Assembly: GCA_027483785.1 (NCBI GenBank)
Contig: JAIXTU010000187.1
Coordinates: forward strand, 1-35,765
DNA length: 35,765 nt
DNA from: Flavobacterium sp.
Lineage (GTDB): Bacteria; Bacteroidota; Bacteroidia; Flavobacteriales; Flavobacteriaceae
Direction of reading: 5' to 3'
Below the pieces are notes generated by a model that saw only the letters and a list, made by a program, of their open reading frames with translations, had not been told where the DNA came from and made no database searches. This document shows, in pieces, positions 1 to 7,230 of the stretch (positions within the stretch are counted from its first letter, which is position 1; each line of letters opens with the position of its first letter). Both the position numbers and the translations under genes were made by a program.

Positions 1-63
1 ATCTAATTGGTATAATAGGCGTATTTTCTTTGGGATACTGAGGTATCGCGAAAAATTATAATC

Positions 64-103
64 GGCAAATCGAAATGTGCCACTAGGCAAATCGGAATGT
101 GCC
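64..103. repeat. Pair of 18-bp end repeats, candidate transposase-binding sites (left end)
   Basis: Two direct copies of an 18-mer lie at 64-81 and 86-103, 22 bases apart. They read GGCAAATCGAAATGTGCC and GGCAAATCGGAATGTGCC and differ at one base. An inverted relative (15 of 18 bases) lies at 35589-35606 near the other end. Both the outer left copy and the right copy have TATAATTT just outside, read outward: the complement of 53-60 on the left and 35607-35614 on the right. Mu-type and IS21-type transposases bind several such repeats at each end, so these are inferred to be end sites of the prophage. They could instead be the end of a neighbouring IS21-like element. Confidence 0.5.
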
Positions 104-171
104 TTTTTTTGCGCTGTGTGCGTTTATAATCGCGAATCTCTCGCATTGGTTTAAACTTCATTTAAACGCCG
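104..171. other. Left-end non-coding segment with 11-bp phased TTTAAAC
   Basis: No gene is visible between the end repeats and the methyltransferase stop. TTTAAAC occurs at 150-156 and 161-167, exactly 11 bases apart. The same heptamer spacing is found near the other end at 35434-35462. A short T run at 104-110 follows the second end repeat. The phasing suggests a protein-binding or bent DNA site, but this is inference. Confidence 0.3.
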
Positions 172-993
172 CTAAAATAGCCTTAAAACGCTTCCGTTTG
201 GATTAGACAAATCGTAGTTCGCTGTCAACACCTCAATCTTGCGTTTGCCCGGGCTTCCTGTTCCGTTGGCCACACTGACAGTCTGGGCTATCTTGATAGT
301 GTGCCAGCCGTTGTCTGCGGTGTATTTCTCCAGCAACTTACTAGGGTAAGAACTCATCAGAAACTTAGCGTTTACTTTCGACAGAGTGATCAGTAAATTT
401 TCAAAATCCTGCTCGCTGTAGCCATCATAGTGGCCACAGTCGCTATTGTAGTACGGCGGGTCGCAATAAATGAAGGCGTCATCGTAATCGCGGCTATTGA
501 TGATACGAAGCGCGTCGGTGTTTTCAATCTGCACGTGTTGCAGCCTAATGGCCAGATCGTAGGTGAAAGCATCGCGCTTGCCGGCAATCTTTTGCGAAGT
601 TGTGCCTTTGATTTTGTCATATCCCCAGCTGCCGTCGAGCATGGAGCTGAAGCTTTGAGCCGCCAGAACCCAAACCGCCCAGGCACGCTTAATGCGTGAA
701 AACATGTGCGGGTTGTTGTAGATCACAGTCGCATCTGAATGTAATGTCCGGCTGTGAAGACTGATCCGCACCATTTTTTCAAGCTCGACGAACTCATTTT
801 TCACGCATTCATAAAAATTTATCAGCTCGCGATTATAGTCGTTGATGATTTCGACCTCTGAGAGCGGTTTTGCCCAGAAAACCGCTCCGCCTCCCACAAA
901 GGGCTCGATGTACGTTGTATGAGGCGGAATTAGCGGCAAAATCGTACTTAAAAGGTTTTGCTTGCCGCCGTAGTAACTTATAGGGGTTTTCAT
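172..993 (-). CDS. DNA adenine methyltransferase, D12 class (Dam-like)
   Basis: A 273-residue protein of the D12 (alpha-class) adenine-N6 methyltransferase family. The N-terminal YYGGK at residues 7-11 and FVGGGA at 32-37 form the SAM-binding region. CDPPYYNSD at 177-185 carries the DPPY catalytic motif. Length and motif order fit a complete enzyme. It transfers a methyl group from SAM to adenine in a short DNA site; the site cannot be read from the sequence. It is the last gene at the left end, just beyond a thymidylate-synthase-family gene, which is the position where Mu-like phages carry DNA-modification genes such as mom. Its likely job is protection of phage DNA from host restriction. 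No partner endonuclease is visible. Confidence 0.92.
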   Translation of the reverse strand: MKTPISYYGGKQNLLSTILPLIPPHTTYIEPFVGGGAVFWAKPLSEVEIINDYNRELINFYECVKNEFVELEKMVRISLHSRTLHSDATVIYNNPHMFSRIKRAWAVWVLAAQSFSSMLDGSWGYDKIKGTTSQKIAGKRDAFTYDLAIRLQHVQIENTDALRIINSRDYDDAFIYCDPPYYNSDCGHYDGYSEQDFENLLITLSKVNAKFLMSSYPSKLLEKYTADNGWHTIKIAQTVSVANGTGSPGKRKIEVLTANYDLSNPNGSVLRLF

Positions 994-1067
994 TGTGATT
1001 TATTTGATTTTTTTAATTAAAACATTTTGTAAATCAATTAGTTATGCGTACATTTATAGTGTACAAA

Positions 1068-1703
1068 TCAGACATTCAAAGCGAATTTTGCGGACTTTCC
1101 TGCGAGTAGTTCCTGTGTGCTCTCGATGTTGTTGCGGTATATGTGCACATTACCCAGGAACAGGGTTATGCTCTTCAGGCGGACATCAATTTGCTTTGAA
1201 ATCAAATACAAGTGATAGATGTCTGATGGCAGGCCTAGATTCGCGTCCGAGCTTCGTTGATAGGCTGATATAACCAGCTTTCCTTTTGATATCTGGAACT
1301 GTATTAAAGATAAACACGGATGCTGGTTACTTTCAGTATTGTTGGCTCCCAGGAATAGCACATAATTCTTTGACTCTCTTTTTTCATTATTGATCTTCTC
1401 GATGAGCTTTGGCAACTGTTCGAAATACGTCGGGTAGCTGTTTACCAAAATAGGTCCGCAATAATTCCACCAATCTACACCCAAGTTCCGGTATGCTTCG
1501 GTAGATCGCTCGCCAGCCATAAACAACTGTAATTCGTCTTTTAACTTCTTTTTGGCCACGGCGTGGCCTTCGAACAATTCTAATAAATCAATTGGCTTGA
1601 GCTCAAGGCTTTGGTTTAACAGATAAGTGATGTCGCCCTTTTTGTTAGACTGGACGCTGCCTTTTTTTAAGATTTTATTTAAAATTAAATGGTACTTATT
1701 CAT
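1068..1703 (-). CDS. Thymidylate synthase / dCMP hydroxymethylase family protein
   Basis: A 211-residue member of the thymidylate synthase fold. The nucleophile region HPC lies at 128-130 and is followed by IQFQI. The nucleotide-binding QRSSD is at 149-153, GLPSD at 157-161 and HIY at 187-189. Cys130, Arg150, Ser151, Asp153 and Asp161 keep a constant offset from E. coli ThyA Cys146, Arg166, Ser167, Asp169 and Asn177. The Asn177 position is therefore Asp, as in T4 dCMP hydroxymethylase, and the His after the ThyA cysteine is Leu. This points to a dCMP rather than dUMP substrate (inference). The paired phosphate-binding arginines appear as Lys112-Asn113, so activity is uncertain. At 211 residues it is shorter than ThyA (264). 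It precedes the adenine methyltransferase with the same orientation, suggesting a DNA-modification cassette. Confidence 0.75.
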   Translation of the reverse strand: MNKYHLILNKILKKGSVQSNKKGDITYLLNQSLELKPIDLLELFEGHAVAKKKLKDELQLFMAGERSTEAYRNLGVDWWNYCGPILVNSYPTYFEQLPKLIEKINNEKRESKNYVLFLGANNTESNQHPCLSLIQFQISKGKLVISAYQRSSDANLGLPSDIYHLYLISKQIDVRLKSITLFLGNVHIYRNNIESTQELLAGKSAKFALNV

Positions 1704-1734
1704 TTTTTGATTGATAATTGATGACTAACTTTGC

Positions 1735-1853
1735 AACTCCTACGGCTTAAAATAACAACGACCCAACATCAGAAGACTTTTGTCCTCCGACTGTTGGGTC
1801 GTGCCTATTTAAAATACCGTAGGAAGTTTTTTAAAATGTCGGAGGACTTTTTT
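1735..1853. terminator. Nested inverted repeats, candidate terminator with alternative folds
   Basis: A perfect 11-bp inverted repeat pairs 1758-1768 (ACGACCCAACA) with 1792-1802. Its interior can pair further around 1772-1788. An outer 8-bp repeat pairs 1738-1745 (TCCTACGG) with 1817-1824. A competing 10-bp repeat pairs 1782-1791 (GTCCTCCGAC) with 1838-1847 and is followed on the plus strand by six T at 1848-1853. The element lies between the holin-like gene and the modification genes, both leftward. It probably ends late transcription or regulates entry into the modification genes. The mutually exclusive pairings are notable; which fold forms is unknown. Confidence 0.5.
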
Positions 1854-1874
1854 AATCAGCGCCTCCAGCTGATA

Positions 1875-2216
1875 CTATTTTCTTGCTGATATTTCTACTT
1901 TAGATATCCATTGCGCTACCTTTTGCAAGCTCAGGCCAACGCCTAAAGCGTACCACATGGTTAACTCGGTACCGGCGTATTCATTTGAAAAACGAAGCGC
2001 TAGGCATATCAGTAGAAATCCGAGTATGATTTCACGTAAGTTATCAAGCAATAAAAACTTGACCGAAAAGGTGACTGGTGTGTTTTCAGAATGCTTATTG
2101 CGCTTATTGGCTTTCGACAACAATACAATGGCCACTCCAATTAGTGCAAAAAACAACGCTGCCAAGTATGTGGCGACGTCGTTGGTTCCGAGAAGTTGTA
2201 ATAAAAAGGTTTCCAT
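1875..2216 (-). CDS. Holin-like small membrane protein
   Basis: A 113-residue protein starting METFLLQLLG. The start at 2216 is preferred over an upstream in-frame codon at 2258 because the latter lies inside the preceding fibre gene. Three hydrophobic stretches are visible: YLAALFFALIGVAIVLL near residues 17-33, IILGFLLICLALRF near 63-76 and a weaker one around WYALGVGLSL near 86-97. A basic KANKRNKH linker lies between the first two. Size and topology fit a holin or other phage membrane protein, but no signature proves it. It follows the fibre gene with two bases between stop and start, so it belongs to the tail operon. It is far from the lysis-type genes at 13.6-14.9 kb. Confidence 0.55.
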   Translation of the reverse strand: METFLLQLLGTNDVATYLAALFFALIGVAIVLLSKANKRNKHSENTPVTFSVKFLLLDNLREIILGFLLICLALRFSNEYAGTELTMWYALGVGLSLQKVAQWISKVEISARK

Positions 2217-2218
2217 AA

Positions 2219-3883
2219 TTAGTAGTCGCCAATTGTTATGTAATTGCTTCCAGTCCACAGTATCTCCAATGTTTTCCCAGGGCTTACTGTGTGAGTTAAA
2301 CTGCTATTTATTTGAGTAGAACCCGATGGATCAATGGTGATCAGTGCGGTATGATTATTTCTAATCTTGTAAATCTTACCCACAGGCATTGTGTTCGTAG
2401 GGGCGAATGTTCCCGCTCCTGTGAAGACGTAAACGTTTATATCTTGATTTGAAACTACAGTTCCACTTTGAGCTAAGGCAACACCATTGATTAAATTTCT
2501 AGTGGTTTGATCTGTCATTAGTATTCCAGTAGGAACATCTGGAAGAAGAAATACTTGATCCATGCCAGAAATACTAGCTCCAAACCCTGGACTTATTCTC
2601 CAAGAACCACCTGATGCACCATTAGGATTACCAATCATCAAACTCCGGTTGTAAACATCAATGTTAAAACCTACACCGCCATCGTTAAACACGCCAAAAG
2701 AGCCATCGTTAAATGACATAGTAGCATAGCTATCATTTGCTATATCATAAAGTCCTAGTTCCGCAACTTGTATAGGGTTTGTAGTTGTTGAACCATTGTC
2801 CGTGATTGTTTGCAAATCGGAGCTTCCACCACTAGAGCCTATGATATTATTAACGTAAGCCTCTGTGGCTAAAACTTGTCCCCCGGAACCATTCGGTAAG
2901 TTAGGGAAATAAAATATTGTATCTCCGCCAGAATTGCCAACGTTATTTGGTGTTCCAAAATCCAATAAAATACTTGTATCAGGAGTTCTTGCATTTAATA
3001 AAGCTGTACCATTACCAGCTAATAAACTAAAAAGAGTTTCTCCGTTGTCTGTAGATTGTCTTATAGTTAAACCGGGAGTATCTCCGCCAAAATCTAACCC
3101 TAAGCTGACGTCAATTTGTGCGGGGTCAGGTCTCTCTATACTAGCCGAAAAATTAATATTATCTTTATTAACGTTGGCTGTTTGAGTTGGATTATTTATA
3201 TCATCTACTAAACTAATAGAGTACATACTCATATTACCATTAGATAAAACAGATTCTAGATTACCGGCTCCTGAACCTCCCCCGTTAGAGACTGCATCAT
3301 CTACATAAGCCTGTGTTGCCAATATTTGACCTCCGCTTTCATAAGGTAGTTCTGGCAAGTAAAACCTAGTTGCAGTGCCTATAACTCCAACATTTTGAGG
3401 CAAACCGAAATCTAAAATGTTTTCTAAACCCCCGTCACTGCCAAAAATTTCGGGACGAGTACCAGCGTTTACACTAAGAAGTGAGTTATCGGAATTGACT
3501 AAAATACTAGCGCCATTATCCCTTGTAGATATTTCGGCTCTTGATAAAATTGCATTGTTCAACTCACTATAATTGTTGAATTCTGCTCTACCTGCATATA
3601 ACATACTTCGTTCTGTGCCAGATTGATTTCTGACATCAATGAAGTTTCGAGTCACATTGTCGACATCTGTAACCTGTTCTAAAGAAGGTACAAAAGGTTG
3701 ACCTCCGCCAATTTCACTTGCCGGGCGAAACTTGACAATACCGTTGGAACCACGAACCAACACACTGTCTGAAGGTGCGCCTGGTTGCACATTGTTAAGC
3801 CGGAGCTGACTGTTAATGGTTTGAACTTGTGCACAGAGGCTGATGCATAGCATTAAAAATGCTGATAAAATTAAATTTCTCAT
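2219..3883 (-). CDS. Tail-fibre-like protein with N-terminal signal peptide
   Basis: A 554-residue, Gly/Asn/Ser-rich beta-type protein in the fibre position. Residues 1-18 form a hydrophobic leader (MRNLILSAFLMLCISLCA) with a plausible signal-peptidase site before Gln19. An internal module is repeated: FYLPELPYESGGQILATQAY near 174-193 and FYFPNLPNGSGGQVLATEAY near 324-343. A shorter relative, FLLPDVPTGILM, occurs near 440-452. The C-terminal region ends in NYITIGDY, after a pattern common in phage and surface fibre heads. Ordinary fibres do not carry a Sec signal, so export from the lysogen is possible. The start overlaps the preceding small gene as TAATG. The alternative is a virion fibre whose hydrophobic leader is coincidental. 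Confidence 0.65.
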   Translation of the reverse strand: MRNLILSAFLMLCISLCAQVQTINSQLRLNNVQPGAPSDSVLVRGSNGIVKFRPASEIGGGQPFVPSLEQVTDVDNVTRNFIDVRNQSGTERSMLYAGRAEFNNYSELNNAILSRAEISTRDNGASILVNSDNSLLSVNAGTRPEIFGSDGGLENILDFGLPQNVGVIGTATRFYLPELPYESGGQILATQAYVDDAVSNGGGSGAGNLESVLSNGNMSMYSISLVDDINNPTQTANVNKDNINFSASIERPDPAQIDVSLGLDFGGDTPGLTIRQSTDNGETLFSLLAGNGTALLNARTPDTSILLDFGTPNNVGNSGGDTIFYFPNLPNGSGGQVLATEAYVNNIIGSSGGSSDLQTITDNGSTTTNPIQVAELGLYDIANDSYATMSFNDGSFGVFNDGGVGFNIDVYNRSLMIGNPNGASGGSWRISPGFGASISGMDQVFLLPDVPTGILMTDQTTRNLINGVALAQSGTVVSNQDINVYVFTGAGTFAPTNTMPVGKIYKIRNNHTALITIDPSGSTQINSSLTHTVSPGKTLEILWTGSNYITIGDY

Positions 3884-4053
3884 TAGGTGTTAGGAATTTG
3901 ATTAAACGTGATAGTTTCTAAATCAGTCACCGTTTTGGAAATAGTGACTTTTTGCACCCGATAACCATCGTTGTCGTTGATGATCTGAATGCGATCGTTC
4001 GGATTGTTAGGGTTAGTAAGCACTACTTTGTGCCTTCTCTTCTTTTTTGCCAT
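3883..4053 (-). CDS. Small basic protein, unknown function
   Basis: A 56-residue reading frame that begins MAKKKRRHKVVLTNPNNPND and ends in FNQIPNT. It fills the space between two tail genes, and its TAA overlaps the ATG of the signal-peptide fibre gene as TAATG, which supports translation. The N-terminus is strongly basic. The rest looks like a short beta-rich segment (RIQIINDNDGYRVQKVTISK). I do not recognise the family. A structural accessory of the fibre or a small chaperone is possible but unsupported. Confidence 0.6.
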   Translation of the reverse strand: MAKKKRRHKVVLTNPNNPNDRIQIINDNDGYRVQKVTISKTVTDLETITFNQIPNT

Positions 4054-4072
4054 GATATAAAGTGATTAAAAA

Positions 4073-4435
4073 TTAAAATTCGTACGAATTCAAAATATTG
4101 AAACTTTGAGGGTTGTCTGTTGGACCACCGAGGTAAATAGCCTCGATTATAAAGACGGAACCGAGCCAGCCTTTCACTATATCGCCCGGTTCAAGCTCAC
4201 CATCGACCTCGTGATTGGGGCCATAGAAAACTTGTAGCTGTCCATACTTATAATGCTTGGGGGCTGCTTGCAAATCTTCTTTTTGATCCAACAAATTTTG
4301 CAGATTCTTAATGCTCTGAGCAGGTATTTCGTCTCCCTTGTGCCAAAAGCTGTCTAACCAGTTCCAAAACTGCGGTTCGGTTGGTTTTAAACCGGTTTTA
4401 AACCAGTTTTTTAGTGTACTTCTTGAAACTATCAT
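4073..4435 (-). CDS. Short tail-fibre accessory protein
   Basis: A 120-residue protein. Its N-terminal segment IVSRSTLKNWFKTGLKPTEP followed by QFWNWLDSFWHKGDEIP is a pattern I associate with the N-terminal domains of tail-fibre proteins of Bacteroidetes phages. The remainder is a short beta-rich domain with GDIVKGWLGSVFIIEAIYLG near 83-102. The start overlaps the end of the tail-collar gene by four bases (ATGA), so the two are coupled. Probable role: fibre attachment or a short fibre. No enzymatic motif is seen. Confidence 0.6.
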   Translation of the reverse strand: MIVSRSTLKNWFKTGLKPTEPQFWNWLDSFWHKGDEIPAQSIKNLQNLLDQKEDLQAAPKHYKYGQLQVFYGPNHEVDGELEPGDIVKGWLGSVFIIEAIYLGGPTDNPQSFNILNSYEF

Positions 4436-5325
4436 AATCCAATGAATTCTATAAACATTACTACTCGATAAGGATTTAGCAGCGAGAATGATTCCCCGCC
4501 ACCAACGCTGTTTTCCAAGGCCTCGCCGTTGGGTGTATCGTAATTATTACCAAGATTCCCGATTGCCATTTCATTGTCAGCTGAAGTTCCATCCAAAGCT
4601 CTGGTACTGGAGTTGTTGCCGTAGTCTGCGGCCAATGCGGCAAAACTTTTAAAAACACTGTTTGGCGTGTGGTGATAGTGCTCTGGCATTTCATCAATGG
4701 AAAGTGTTTTCTCTTTAGCACCTCCTGTTGCTCCTAATTGGGAGAATTCCTGCTCTCCAGGGTCCCAACCAACGGGCATACGGCCACGCCAATCTACTAC
4801 CTCTCTCCATCCCTGTGGAATCTGATTAGCAGGCTTGTTCCAGAGAACCATTGCACCTGATTCTTGAAAGACTGCATTTTGTAGCTCTAATAATTCAAGC
4901 CGTTCTTCAAAGCTTTCAACGGTTGATTGTAATGCTTTTTGCTCTAAGATTTCACCGAGTCCTTTGGTCGGAAAAATTCTCGCGAAATCTTCCCAAGCAT
5001 ACGATTCGACACCGGTACCAAAGCGCACATAACGCTCTACAATAACCTGTTTAATGTTTTGATCTTCAAATTGCAGTGATGTTGTGTCTGTTGCTATAAC
5101 AACATGTGTCTGTATTTGGCCTCCTCGAAATTCCAATACTTCGCCGTTTATTGAAACAACACCGTTTGAAACATTTTGACCTACAAGTTCGCAACCGCTA
5201 ATAATTGCAAAATTGCCAGTAACGGCAGCTAAAGCATTGAAAATGCTATATGCTTTTTGCATTTGGTCTAGTATGTTTGTTGATAGCGGGAAACCACCCG
5301 GTTGGTTGAAATTCAAAAGATTCAT
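4432..5325 (-). CDS. Tail-collar-domain fibre protein
   Basis: A 297-residue fibre protein. The C-terminal half has a tail-collar signature: GWREVVDWRGRMPVGWDPG near 173-191, then LGATGGAKEKTLSIDEMPEH near 198-217. It ends in LLNPYRVVMFIEFIGL, typical of collar domains, in which histidines of the EMPEHYHH type can bind metal. Residues 125-150 (LGEILEQKALQSTVESFEER and beyond) look like a short coiled coil for trimer formation. It lies directly after the baseplate genes, with four-base overlaps on both sides, which fits a receptor-binding or short tail fibre. Confidence 0.8.
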   Translation of the reverse strand: MNLLNFNQPGGFPLSTNILDQMQKAYSIFNALAAVTGNFAIISGCELVGQNVSNGVVSINGEVLEFRGGQIQTHVVIATDTTSLQFEDQNIKQVIVERYVRFGTGVESYAWEDFARIFPTKGLGEILEQKALQSTVESFEERLELLELQNAVFQESGAMVLWNKPANQIPQGWREVVDWRGRMPVGWDPGEQEFSQLGATGGAKEKTLSIDEMPEHYHHTPNSVFKSFAALAADYGNNSSTRALDGTSADNEMAIGNLGNNYDTPNGEALENSVGGGESFSLLNPYRVVMFIEFIGL

Positions 5326-5786
5326 AACTCAATTATTTTAAAGGTTTTACCGCATAGCCGGTAGTAGTCAACAAATGCATTTATTGCTTCAATAGAAGTT
5401 TGAAGTAACTCCGCTGGTACTTTCACAAAAAAGTCAACACCAGAGCCGGTGTACATAAAATTTTGCTCTAAGAACATCGTGCCTAAATAGACCGGCGAGT
5501 TCTCTTGACGGGTGTATATAAAATCTTGATCAAGTGCTGGTGCATCCGTTATAAGAATTCGACGAAGTTCTGGGTCGAAACTATCATTTAGCCCTTTGCG
5601 CAAGTAGCACACCTGGCTGTTGTACGATAGCTTGATTAAATTTGATCTTCGATAGGCAAACCACTGATCGTATAAGCTTTGCAGCGGCGTTACAAACGGT
5701 CGAATCCATGCCACAACATCAGCTTTACGAAGTGCGATAATTAGCGTTTCCACCAATAGAACCTGTATGTTAATATTAAACCACAT
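5322..5786 (-). CDS. Baseplate protein, probable gp48 / tail protein I counterpart
   Basis: A 154-residue protein between the J-like baseplate gene and the collar fibre, the position of Mu gp48 and P2 gpI. The segment WIRPFVTPLQSLYDQWFAYR at 28-47 and the following LSYNSQVCYLRKGLNDSFDP are conserved-looking. The start overlaps the J-like gene by eleven bases. The role is inferred from order: linking the baseplate wedge to the fibres. An alternative is a Bacteroidetes-specific baseplate accessory. Confidence 0.6.
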   Translation of the reverse strand: MWFNINIQVLLVETLIIALRKADVVAWIRPFVTPLQSLYDQWFAYRRSNLIKLSYNSQVCYLRKGLNDSFDPELRRILITDAPALDQDFIYTRQENSPVYLGTMFLEQNFMYTGSGVDFFVKVPAELLQTSIEAINAFVDYYRLCGKTFKIIEL

Positions 5787-6645
5787 AGCTTATTCCAGTA
5801 AAGTTTTCGATCTTGAAATAACCAGCTCGCGGAACAGTTCGGACGTTTAAAGGTTGCGCTGGTTCATAATTTTCTAGCGATTGATTCCACTGTCTCGTTG
5901 TGGTGTTTACCAGATGCGGTATGACAACACCTGGGACTTGCTGTAGGGCGTCTACTAACTTGGCCAACACCAACTCGCCATCAAAGGGCAACTGCTTTAA
6001 ATAAGTAGTGATGGCGTTTTCCACAACAGCTTCGCCGCTTAAGATGTTTAATCCATTTTCGTCGATCACAAGCGGATCACGATAGATGGTCAGAGTAAGC
6101 TGCAGTAAATCAGCAGGTATATTTATAACCGTAAAACGGACGCCGGCATCTTTAATTTCAGTCATGTAATATTCAAACGCCTGCTGCTGTTGCTGCGATA
6201 TCGGAGCCGGCTCCTGATTGTTTTCTCCGGCAATTTTTATCAGGACAATACCGCCTGATGCATTTTTTGGAACGGCGGCGTACTTAATAATCCGCGCCTG
6301 CTCGATTTGCTGTTGTGTGGCTGCTGAAGTGTCGAACGTGTCGGTGTCAGGTATTAAATCAAAACCGTACAAAAACGCCAGAGATTTACTGCGGTACCAA
6401 CGTGGCGTATGCGGCAGCTTTTGAGCGATAATTTCATCGACCTCTGCTTTGTGCGTATCAAAAAGCTGTTCGAAGGTTAGAAAAATTCGTGTGATTACCT
6501 CGATCAGTTGCGCTTCGAGAGACACATTGCTATACGTCAATTCAAAGGAATCGCCGATGTTGAATCCATATAAAGCAGCTAGGATTGAATTGTTCATCCA
6601 AGCCGTAAAAATCTGATTTCGTATTTCAGTAGCCGTTCGTGCCAT
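5776..6645 (-). CDS. Baseplate J-like protein (Mu gp47 type)
   Basis: A 289-residue protein that begins MARTATEIRNQIFTAWM and ends in YFKIENFTGISYVV. The overall pattern fits the baseplate wedge J/gp47 group: an N-terminal helical region, a central helix around YRSKSLAFLYGFDLIPD near 83-99, and a C-terminal half with TTYLKQLPFDGELVLAKLVD near 213-232. The last part corresponds to the conserved baseplate_J C-terminus, where small loops end with 'VPGV' (residues 237-240). It sits between the LysM-like gene and the gp48-like gene, with one-base and eleven-base overlaps. Structural component of the contractile tail baseplate. Confidence 0.75.
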   Translation of the reverse strand: MARTATEIRNQIFTAWMNNSILAALYGFNIGDSFELTYSNVSLEAQLIEVITRIFLTFEQLFDTHKAEVDEIIAQKLPHTPRWYRSKSLAFLYGFDLIPDTDTFDTSAATQQQIEQARIIKYAAVPKNASGGIVLIKIAGENNQEPAPISQQQQQAFEYYMTEIKDAGVRFTVINIPADLLQLTLTIYRDPLVIDENGLNILSGEAVVENAITTYLKQLPFDGELVLAKLVDALQQVPGVVIPHLVNTTTRQWNQSLENYEPAQPLNVRTVPRAGYFKIENFTGISYVV

Positions 6646-6962
6646 TATCGTACAATAAATGAGGTTCCTATAATCATTTCACCGATACCTGGATCGGTGT
6701 CTAAAAGTGGCATTTCCGCCAATGTTACACCTGTTGCAGGCGCGAGATTTCGCGCCTGGTAAAACTGAAGGTCGCGAGATTGAATCTCTAAGCCTTCCGG
6801 GATATGAATAGAGCTTCCGGAAACCAGTTTGTCGGTAACCGATAAACCATTCGCCAACGCGATTGCAAACGCATAGTCAGCTGTGCCGGTTGCCAATATG
6901 GAAACATCACTCCAGGTCTGTCCTGCAGCTGCCGTTACGGTTGATTTAATAGTTCGCATCAA
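6645..6962 (-). CDS. LysM-like / tail protein X-like baseplate protein
   Basis: A 105-residue protein. AAGQTWSDVSILATGTADYA at 12-31, with the following FAIALANGLSVTDKLVSGSSIHIP, matches the layout of LysM-like P2 gpX proteins, which bind peptidoglycan or help join hub and tube. An in-frame ATG one codon in is an equally good start. It lies between the gp46-like gene and the J-like gene, sharing one base with the latter. The C-terminal 45 residues show no known motif. Confidence 0.65.
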   Translation of the reverse strand: MMRTIKSTVTAAAGQTWSDVSILATGTADYAFAIALANGLSVTDKLVSGSSIHIPEGLEIQSRDLQFYQARNLAPATGVTLAEMPLLDTDPGIGEMIIGTSFIVR

Positions 6963-7230
6963 TCATTAATTTTGCGTTTTCGATACGGATTTGGTTAACA
7001 GTAAAGCCGTCGGCAATGAGCTGCAGGCGCGTTTCTCGCGCTAGTTCGTTTTGCGAGTTCATCTCCACATATCGACGAGCACCCACTCCTTGAGTCACTT
7101 GTTTTTTAACCTCTCCCTTGTCGGTGATGATCAAAAGTTTTTGATTTTGACCTGAAACATCGCCAATTCTCAAGCTTCTATTTGAAACCTGCAGGGATAA
7201 ATCGTCACTAAGTAAAATGCCTCTTCTCAT
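6946..7230 (-). CDS. Baseplate protein, gp46 / gp25-like position
   Basis: A 94-residue protein beginning MRRGILLSDDLSLQVSNRSL. GVGARRYVEMNSQNELARET near 48-67 and RLQLIADGFTVNQIRIEN near 68-85 resemble the small baseplate wedge proteins found between spike and J in Mu-like phages. Its start overlaps the spike stop by four bases and its end overlaps the LysM-like gene. The function is inferred from order and size; no catalytic residues are expected. Confidence 0.6.
   Translation of the reverse strand: MRRGILLSDDLSLQVSNRSLRIGDVSGQNQKLLIITDKGEVKKQVTQGVGARRYVEMNSQNELARETRLQLIADGFTVNQIRIENAKLMIDANY

Noticed and set aside
64..103. End of an IS21-family insertion sequence
   Set aside because: Not fully excluded, but no istA/istB gene flanks it and a related inverted copy lies at the other prophage end, so phage end sites fit better.
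995..1273. 92-residue plus-strand frame
   Set aside because: It is antisense to the thymidylate-synthase-family gene, whose motifs are clear.
4476..4721. 81-residue frame inside the tail-collar gene
   Set aside because: Same-strand alternative frame of a well supported gene, without motif or coupling.
2219..5325. Diversity-generating retroelement at the fibre genes
   Set aside because: Some Bacteroides Mu-like phages carry one, but no reverse transcriptase and no near-identical template repeat were seen.
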